Positions 57,033 to 64,000 of a stretch of 64,000 nt of DNA are shown one piece after another; the stretch's first letter is position 1; every line of letters begins with the position of its first letter. Source of the stretch: Takakia lepidozioides. Its lineage: Eukaryota > Streptophyta > Takakiopsida > Takakiales > Takakiaceae. The notes under the pieces were generated by a model. It was not told the DNA's origin, searched no databases, and was given only the letters and a program-made list of their open reading frames with translations. Position numbers and translations under genes: made by a program. The stretch is taken from assembly GCA_030704615.1 (NCBI GenBank), contig CM060732.1:74753053-74817052 (forward strand), written 5' to 3'.

Positions 57033-59997
57033 ACTGGGTCAAGAACAACTAGATGTAACAGGCATCTGGTGGGATCATGGTGGTTGGAGAATCAAAGAAT
57101 TTGATGTGAATCAAATTCCCTGTGGAACTGAGAAAGAAAGATTGTCCAAACAATTCTTTCACAGGTTTTTGGACTTGCCAGACGGTTGCAAAGAAAACAT
57201 TCTTAAGAGAGTGCATGATGTTGATCGTGAGCGGCGTCTGGAGAAAGGAGTGATAAAGATTTATCAAGTGGCCTGTAGAGGGAGAGCAAGTTGGTTACCA
57301 ACACTGGTTTATGTGATAGCATTGCTATCCATTAAACGAGTGGAGTTTGAAAGCTGGGAGGAACGGAAGGTGAATGTTTACACTCACATGCATGAAGAAT
57401 TTGTACTAGTAAAGGATTCCCAAGGATATCCTGTGGATCAAACTTACACCAAGAACAACTTTTTAGACGTGCCTGCCATATGGTTATATGGTAACGGAGT
57501 CTTCTAGTATAGCCAAGGGTGCATTAAAGCTTGAAAGAAATCCAGGCATATACGAGAGATACTACATAAGAGAGTTTTGGTTATTGCCTCATTAAAGATA
57601 TGAAAGACATGGGACATGAGTGATGAAAGAGAAGCTAGACTCCACAGATATTCAGCAAAAAGATAAAGTTATTTGAAAGCTAATTATCCATATCTTTGGG
57701 AGAGAGGAATAGACATAGGGGAATCATCTGGACCTCTCACACCATTAAGACCAGAGAGTACATCACCCATACCGGAAGAACCAGAGTTGGATGCCACTCC
57801 TTCTTATCGTTTACAAGAAAGATTAAGGGATTTGATACAGGAAGAAGATCAGCCACGAGGGGAAAGATCTGAGGTACATCCCTGGATTAAAGATTTGACA
57901 GAAATCTTTTATCAGAGTTGGCATGGAACACCAAAAGCAGGAACTCCAGTTTCTGAATCACAAGACAAAGAAGGAGAGGAAGATGTGGCAGAGCCAACGG
58001 AGAGTTCAGACTCTCCAACACCACTTCAGTTGAGTTATATGAGTGAGGAAGAAGAAATCCAAGAGAAGAACTTGGAAGATGAAAACAGAGAGAAGAATTT
58101 GGAAGATGAAGAGTATGAAGAGGTAGACCCAATAGTTGAGGTTGAGACTACAACCAAGACATCCCAACCTGTTGGACCTGGATCAAGTGGAGTACTTGGA
58201 TCACAAGCCAACAAAGGTGTCAGCTCAGGGGGATCAGGCGGGCAGCTTGGATCTGGCTCTGGGGGGACAGGGAGTGTGGGAAGTAGTGCAACTGTAGCTG
58301 GGGATACTGTAAATACAGAAGGGCCAGTAGCAGGGAGTGCTCAGGGGCCAACACCTTGTGAGAGTTCCACCACTACAACAGCAGGTCCTCAAGGACCAGC
58401 ACCAACAAGAGGATCAGCACCTGTCAGTGGGGAGGGTGTAGGGCCACAGATGGCAGTACCTCCAACACGGCAAAACCACATTTTCCAATATATGCAGGAA
58501 AAGGGGATCCTGATGTACACATCAGCCAATTTGAGCACATGTGTATTGTGAACAATGAGAATGGCGATGATGCCAAGATGAGACTGTTTCCTTGTTCATT
58601 TATCAAGAAAGCAAGTGAATGATATGCAAGGTTTCCTAATAATTATTTCCTAACCTGGAATGGCCTTAGTACGGCATTCCGAAACAGGTTCAGGACAAGC
58701 AAAGCTGAGGATGAAGTGTATGGGAGTTTACAACAATTAAGGCAGATGTTTTTCATCTTGAGAAGGATGAATGACGGGCCAGACAGGGGAAAACCCTGCG
58801 CAACCCTAATGTCTTTCTTTTTGCGCTGCTGCTGTACCAGCACCAGGGTTACAGAAGACCTGGTTTGTGAGTGGACTAAGACCTGAATTACAAAAGAAAG
58901 TGGATATGCTACCCCATAATACAGTGGAAGAGGCCTTCGAAACAGCCAACAAAATTGAGCAATTGGGAATGCTCAGGAGAGATAAGAGGGATGATGAGGA
59001 CTCTGAAGATGAATCAGATGAGGAAGAAGAGCAAGAGCTCAAGAGGAAGAGTAAGAAGAAGGAAAAGTTGAAGAGGGATAACTATGAGAAAAGACTGGAA
59101 GAAATCTTGAAAAAGTATGCCACAGAGGCTGCAACACATAGGAGGAAGGGTGTTTGGTGTGCAAAATGCCAGAATGAAGGCCATACCACAGCTGAATGCC
59201 ACATGAAGGAGAAACACTGTACTATTTGTAAAATGGATAACCATTCTACTGATAATTGTTATTACAACAGAAGGACAGCTGCAAGAGAACCTAGGCAAGT
59301 GAGGGTGCATCAAGTGCAACCCCAGCCAAGAAGAAACAATGATCAGGACCACTATGGTAGGCCTGGTGGATATAACAATGATATGGCAGGGAGAGGTAAT
59401 ACAAGAGGGAATTGCCAAGGCAAGCCCAGAGGCAACTATCAGGGTAATCCAAGGGGGAATTACCAGCCAGGGAATCAGGATTATAGAAATAATCCCAGAA
59501 TAGACCAAGGGCGAGGACCCAATGGAGAAGAACTGTGTTACTATTGTAACCAGGCAGGTCATCGCAAAGCCGCCTGTCCATTCTGGATCAGACACCAAAA
59601 TGAGATGAGAGCTCCTGTGAATGAGGGCCCAGTGGTGGCAGCTCACATGGTTAGGCCATGTTTTGTACCAGAAGTAAGTACAATGATAGTTACCAGAAGC
59701 AAAGCTAAACTAATACCTCCAGTGGATGAGGAAGAAGATGTTTATGAAGATGGCAGTGATGTGCCTGAAGATGATGAGGCTTGGAGAGATGAGAAGGAAC
59801 TGCACAAGGAAGTGGCTGATACCATAAGGGAGATGCAGAAGTATACTGATATCCCTATGGCAGATTCTTCTGACTCTGAAAGAGAAGATGAAGAAGGTGA
59901 AGAGAAAGTGAAGCAGGAGGCTTCACAGGTGCAGGATAATAAAGGGACTCTGGCTGAACTAATATGCCAGTCCAAAGCTGAGATTACCATTGGATAG
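57033..59997 (+). pseudogene. retrotransposon A gag with three zinc knuckles
   Basis: A gag-like frame to 57507 shows EKERLSKQFFHRFLDLP and EFVLVKDSQGYPVDQTYTKN, a type of N-terminal region I know from plant gypsy elements but cannot name. Frame 57673-58551 is acidic and Ser/Gly-rich with tandem EKNLEDE units. Capsid residues continue in other frames to about 58870, where there are stops. 58867-59997 has LRPELQKKVDMLPHNTVEEA, an acidic/Lys-rich coiled segment and three CX2CX4HX4C knuckles: CAKCQNEGHTTAEC, CTICKMDNHSTDNC and CYYCNQAGHRKAAC. Between the second and third are RGNYQGNPRGNYQ repeats. Nucleic-acid binding and packaging are the expected roles. Frame breaks make it inactive. Confidence 0.8.
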
Positions 59998-60000
59998 CTA

Positions 60001-60696
60001 TTGGCTGTGGCACCTCATTGTAGGCACAGGTTGTATCAAGCAATCAATCAGATTGCTCATGTGACACAGAACACAGACCTGAACAGCAAGGTGACAAGTT
60101 ATAATGTGAAGCCTGAAGGGCAAGAAACAGTCATAGACTTTGACGATTCTATACCAGTAATCCAATTGAGAATTGGAAGCATAGACTTGACTGATGTACT
60201 GATAGATGGAGGCTCAGGAGTAAATATTACGACAGACCAAATAAGGCAGAAGCTTGGTCTAAGTAACATGAAACCAGCCCCATTCACAGTAACAATGGCA
60301 GATCAAAAGAGTGTACAGCCATTAGGCTTGATAAGAGGAGTAAAGATACAGATTCAGAAGATGATCTTTAAGATTACAATGACTGTGTTGAAAATGGATG
60401 ATGTCATGGAAGCTTACTCCTTATTGATGGGTCGACCATGGCTGAAACAGGCCACGGTATTCCATGACTGGAATTCCCAGTTACTGACTGTGCATGATGG
60501 GAAGCACAAGATACAGGTCACCACTAAGAAATCTAGTAGGCTACCTGCTACCAGAAGACCTCGTGGAGGCAGAGAGTATGACTGGAGGGGAGGACTTGAT
60601 GAGGAGCAGGAAGCTACCCTGTTTGCTACACACCCAGAGTGGGAGCAGGTTGCAGAAATGCAACTGGGAGGCCTGAGTTGCTTTAAAGGTATCTGA
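60001..60696 (+). pseudogene. retrotransposon A aspartic protease
   Basis: Open frame of about 230 aa separated from gag by one TAG. The active site is in TDVLIDGGSGVNITT: DGGS replaces DTGS, which is common in plant Tat/Athila-type elements. It is followed by KLGLSNMKPAPFTVTMADQK and YSLLMGRPWLKQATVFHDW, the conserved second half of this protease type. Processes the polyprotein in an intact element. Frame shifts downstream separate it from RT. Confidence 0.85.
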
Positions 60697-61505
60697 TGTG
60701 GTGCAGTAACAGCAACACCAATTGAGGGGGAAACAAGTAGTTACCCACCACATTTCTATGAGGAAAGAGAGGAAGAAATAGAAATCCTAGAAGAACCAGC
60801 CACTGTGAGTTTACAGGATGAAGTAGTGGCTGGATGGACAATCACATCTGAAGAGCAGGTGAGAGAAGTGAATGTGGGAACTGAAGAATGGTGAAAGTAG
60901 GGGCTGACTTGGAGCCAGAATTCTTTGAGGAAGCTAAGAGCCTGTTTATCAAATACAAAGACGTATTTGCTTGGAGCTATGAGGATCTGAAAGGGATACC
61001 ACCTGAGATCTGCCAGCATAAGATTGAACTGGAACCAGGGTCAGTACCGATTAAACAGGCAAGGTACAGGGATGAATCCTAACTATGCACATAAGGCTAG
61101 GGAAGAGATCAAGAAGCTAGCTGAGGCTAAGTTCATATACCCGATAGAGTATACAACTTGGCTATCACCCATTGTGATAGTTCCCAAGAAGAATGGCAAA
61201 CTGAGAGTTTGTGTGAACTATAAGAAGTTGAATGATTGTACAAAGAAAGATCCATTTCCTTTGCCATTCATAGAGTCTTTACTGGACACTGTGGCAGGCC
61301 ACGAGATGTACTCATTCATGGATGGCTTCAATGGGTATAACCAAGTGCAAGTAGCGGAAGAAGACCAGGGAAAGACAGCTTTCATCACAGACTGGGGTGC
61401 TTATGCATACAAAGTCATGCCTTTTGGACTTTGTAATGCACCAGCAACTTTTCAAAGAGTGATAAGTGAATCCTTCCATGAGTATCTGGATGATTTCATG
61501 CAAGT
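60697..61505 (+). pseudogene. retrotransposon A reverse transcriptase, interrupted after the YLDD motif
   Basis: Frames 60888-61082 and 61024-61668. Before RT lie FIKYKDVFAWSYEDLKGIPP and EICQHKIELEPGSVPIKQ. RT has WLSPIVIVPKKNGKLRVCVN, SFMDGFNGYNQVQVAEED, KVMPFGLCNAPATFQRV and EYLDDFMQ at 61479-61502. Immediately after this the sequence changes into the LTR of retrotransposon B at 61506, so the RT palm is cut right behind its catalytic Asp pair. RNase H and integrase are not in the window. Confidence 0.88.
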
Positions 61506-62370
61506 TGATAACGGCTATGCTATGAGGGCCAGACAGCGAGGGTCACAACGGGACATACCGGGTGGTGATTGGTGTACACTACCTGGTCACGGGCAGAAAA
61601 GGCTAAGTACGCGGTACTTAGCAAATGGTGGAACAAGGGTACATTACCACGGGAGCAGTAGTGGGTAGTGTAGTGACTGTGGGTCGTGAACCACATTATC
61701 ACACGGCCACGTTAGCATCGGCTTTAACCAATAGAGGGAGTAGTGGACCGTTTACCACTATGGCTCACGACCACTACAACGAGACACTTTTTTAGCAAAC
61801 CTTTTAGGATGCGTAGGCAGTTAGGCAAACGGTCATTAACGACCGCAGGCTGTAACGGCTCTTTCGAGCATAGTATAAAAAGGTTGCACGCAACTTAGAA
61901 GAGGAGCAGTATGAGTATCAATGATCAGTGTGTATTCAGTGTGTACTTCTGTGATGATGTGACAAACTCTAAAGTAAAGCCATGCTATTCGAAGTATCTC
62001 TGTGCAGAGTGAACGTGAGATGGAGAGAATGTGTATTATGAGAGAACGTGAGATGGTGAGAATGTGTATCATCTCAGAATAGTTCTTGTTTTGTCTTGAC
62101 TACCATTTGCTTGTATAAACAAAGAAGCTTCAGTCCTTTCGACTAAGATCTTTTATGCCAAAGAGACTGTAGGTTGGGCTTAATCAATAGGATTAAGCAG
62201 CCTATAGGGATATGGATTCATACGACGTTCATGGTTTAGCTATCCTTAAAACGATTACTTCGTAATCGTTTCTGAAAGCATACCGTCGGACAACCTCTGT
62301 TGCATGTCTTAGGAAATGGGCAGTAGTGTTGATAGCCTGTTTTGTCTAAGTCATAAATCAGCGGTTAACA
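61506..62370 (+). repeat. 5' LTR of retrotransposon B inserted into A
   Basis: Starts TGATAACGG and ends GCGGTTAACA, inverted ends with TG...CA. About 865 bp. TATAAAAAGG at 61874-61883 is a plausible TATA box. The insertion point is within the RT of element A. It is followed by a primer-binding site, so it is a 5' LTR and not a solo LTR. Confidence 0.7.
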
Positions 62371-62560
62371 TTTGGCGACCATATTGGGGACTAACGGTAT
62401 GTTGAGTTCAAGTGAACTCAAGGAAGGATGGTTACTCAGTGATTTCTTGAAATCACAAAAGAACGAGTCAACGGAAGCAGAGGAATGGAAAGCATTCCTG
62501 AAAAAATTTCATGGCTTACCAATAGCAATCACTACAACAGATGAGCGTTTTTATGACTTC
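62371..62560 (+). mobile_element. retrotransposon B: primer-binding site and truncated gag start
   Basis: TTTGGCGACCATATTGGGGA at 62371-62390 is the primer-binding site. From 62399 a short gag-like frame reads MLSSSELKEGWLLSDFLKSQ and EEWKAFLKKFHGLPIAITTT, then loses similarity to coding sequence at about 62555, where TATGAC repeats begin. Same family type as element A by primer-binding site and LTR ends. Confidence 0.6.
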
Positions 62561-63160
62561 ACATATGACTATTTTTTTAGTCTTATATGCGTTCATGACT
62601 ACATCACTCTGTAGTGAAAAAAGCCCTGTCATAGCGACTAGTCTTTAGGACTGTGTTTTGCAAGTCATATCCATGACTGCTTGCGTGGCACCTGGAGTCC
62701 TGCTGCAGAGAGGGTTGCAGTCACAACTATATGACTAATATATGACTACATTGTCTGTTGAGTGCTGCCTACATGGAGAGGCTTCAGCGGGACACGTGCG
62801 CCACTGCACAAGCGACACGTCATGCATTCGTCAGGGGATGACTATATGTCTGCAAAGTGATGCCTACATGGAGTGGCGACGGATGGACACGTGCGCCACT
62901 GCGAATTTGACATGTCACGACTTCTTGCCATGATCATATGACTACATGTCTGCACAGTGATGCCTACATGGAGAGGCGCTAGCGAGACACGTGAACTATG
63001 GCAGATTTCACACGTGGTGACTACATGACTCGCTCATATGACTACAGGGATGTTTACATGGAGAGATATTAGCGGGACACCTGTTGCACTTGAGATGTGA
63101 CATGTGGCACACAGACAAAATATATGACTAGCATATATGACTACGAATCTTTACACGTGG
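62561..63160. repeat. ~100-bp tandem repeats with ACGTG cores
   Basis: Four diverged units beginning ATGACTACAT or ATGACTATAT near 62742, 62838, 62938 and 63038, each with GCCTACATGGAGAGGC and a GACACGTG word. TATATGACTA recurs at both sides. Dense CACGTG-like cores and TATGAC words resemble the subterminal repeats of a CACTA or hAT element. No transposase inside. Confidence 0.7.
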
Positions 63161-63720
63161 TGAAAATATGGATAAAGAATGTCGTGTCATATACTGCTAC
63201 GTGTTCTGGTTTGAGCAAGAGTGATGCCACGTGTCATCAAGATTGTTTTCCTAAATAGTTTCTATATTTAATGTTCATATTTTAATTTTTAATGTTCATA
63301 TTTTAAATTTTTAGTTTTCATTTAATATTTAAAAGAACAGGGAGATTGCAGCCTTGGATTTTTTTTTAATGGTATTTTTTAATATTATTATTTAAAATGA
63401 AAGTGAATTAAATGATTTAAAATCTTCATTACATGGTGAAATTCCAACATGAAAACAGAATGGATCCCTCCTGCATACTATCAACCACAAGGAGAATGAA
63501 AATAGTCAAGTACAGGCAATACAAGCCCTATAAATCACATTACAAAAATCCAAATGAGACCAATATCCCAATGGACACCTCAAAAGCCACAAGGTCAAAA
63601 AATCCATGCCTCAAAAGGCCCAGCCAAAAACAAGTAAGCCCACACATGGGCTGAATTGTTGTAGCTAGTATGTTTTAGTGCTATTAGAATCAAGAACTCT
63701 GTTAAACAGTGCAATACTGA
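63161..63720. other. AT-rich spacer
   Basis: AT-rich from 63245 to 63440 with repeated TTAATGTTCATATTTTAA; nothing coding recognised. Confidence 0.35.
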
Positions 63721-64000
63721 CTATCCCTTCCGCAGCTCCATAAGTTTCAGTAACTTTAGACTCCAAAGTGTTGTCTGGCCAACCACCTGCCCCAACTCGG
63801 TCTGTTTCCTAACACCATTCACATATGGTAGAGGGGTGTTACTGACACATGCCTCTTTGATGTACACACAGGCATAATCAAGGGGCACAGCAGGGTACCT
63901 GTAACCCACCACAGCACCTTGAAGAGCAACAATCAGCCCTACTCCACATTTCTTGCGTTTGGAGTTCACATCCAACAACCGAACCTCGTCACCCACCCTG
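63721..64000 (-). pseudogene. CACTA-associated DUF8039-like domain fragment, cut by the right edge
   Basis: Minus-strand frame of about 91 aa entering from beyond the window. It reads VGDEVRLLDV, CGVGLIVALQGAVVGY, PLDYACVYIKEACVSNTPLP and YVNGVRKQTELGQVVG, and ends LKLMELRKG. The spacing G.EV.L....V....I.........G.....V.I........LP.PY matches the small domain that accompanies plant CACTA (En/Spm) transposon proteins. It may equally be a host relative. Only the C-terminal part is visible. Confidence 0.4.

Noticed and set aside
61506-62370. Solo LTR
   Set aside because: A primer-binding site and gag start follow directly, so it is the 5' LTR of a larger insertion.

Overview
The window is nuclear DNA of a land plant. 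The evidence is a DYW-type pentatricopeptide-repeat (PPR) protein, intron-rich genes for a plant VPS9-type Rab5 exchange factor, a UPF0426 plastid protein, BLOS1 and the B8 subunit of complex I, and plant LTR retrotransposons. The nearly identical PPR triplets, a piggyBac remnant, a Crypton-like remnant and a methyltransferase-bearing gypsy element fit a non-seed plant (bryophyte, lycophyte or fern) better than an angiosperm. That placement is inference and no species is claimed.

Layout. 1-3 kb holds a decayed piggyBac transposase, a short structured repeat and a LINE RNase H remnant. 3.4-12.1 kb is bounded by imperfect inverted repeats (GGGGGGTCACT) and an 8-bp direct repeat. It contains a broken gypsy retrotransposon that carries a cytosine-C5 DNA methyltransferase between gag/protease and reverse transcriptase. 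12.9-13.2 kb has a Crypton/KIAA1958-like recombinase remnant. 15.4-52.1 kb is the gene island: a PDF-motif (OSB-like) exon series that splices in frame into a PPR-DYW open reading frame (-), ISY1 (+), a 15-exon 3-hydroxyisobutyryl-CoA hydrolase-like gene (+), a LINE (-), a VPS9-domain Rab GEF (-), a UPF0426 plastid protein (+), a small secreted protein (-), a SANT/Myb protein (-), BLOS1 (-) and NDUFA2/B8 (+). 53-64 kb is again transposon-rich: palindromic tandem repeats, a gypsy gag-protease fragment, and a second LTR retrotransposon interrupted in its RT by a third related element, then a CACTA-type domain at the right edge.

Three gene pairs are head to head with short shared upstream regions: OSB/PPR and ISY1 (310 bp), VPS9 and UPF0426 (609 bp), BLOS1 and NDUFA2 (334 bp). 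The host genes serve unrelated jobs: organelle nucleic acids, splicing, valine catabolism, endosomal traffic, plastid and mitochondrial function.

The two most interesting items are the predicted fusion of three OSB PDF motifs to a PPR-DYW editing factor (seven exons, all phases compatible, about 1252 residues) and the gypsy element with a DNMT-like domain retaining motifs I, IV, VI, VIII and X. Exon borders were read by eye from splice consensus and family knowledge; nothing has been checked against transcripts or databases.
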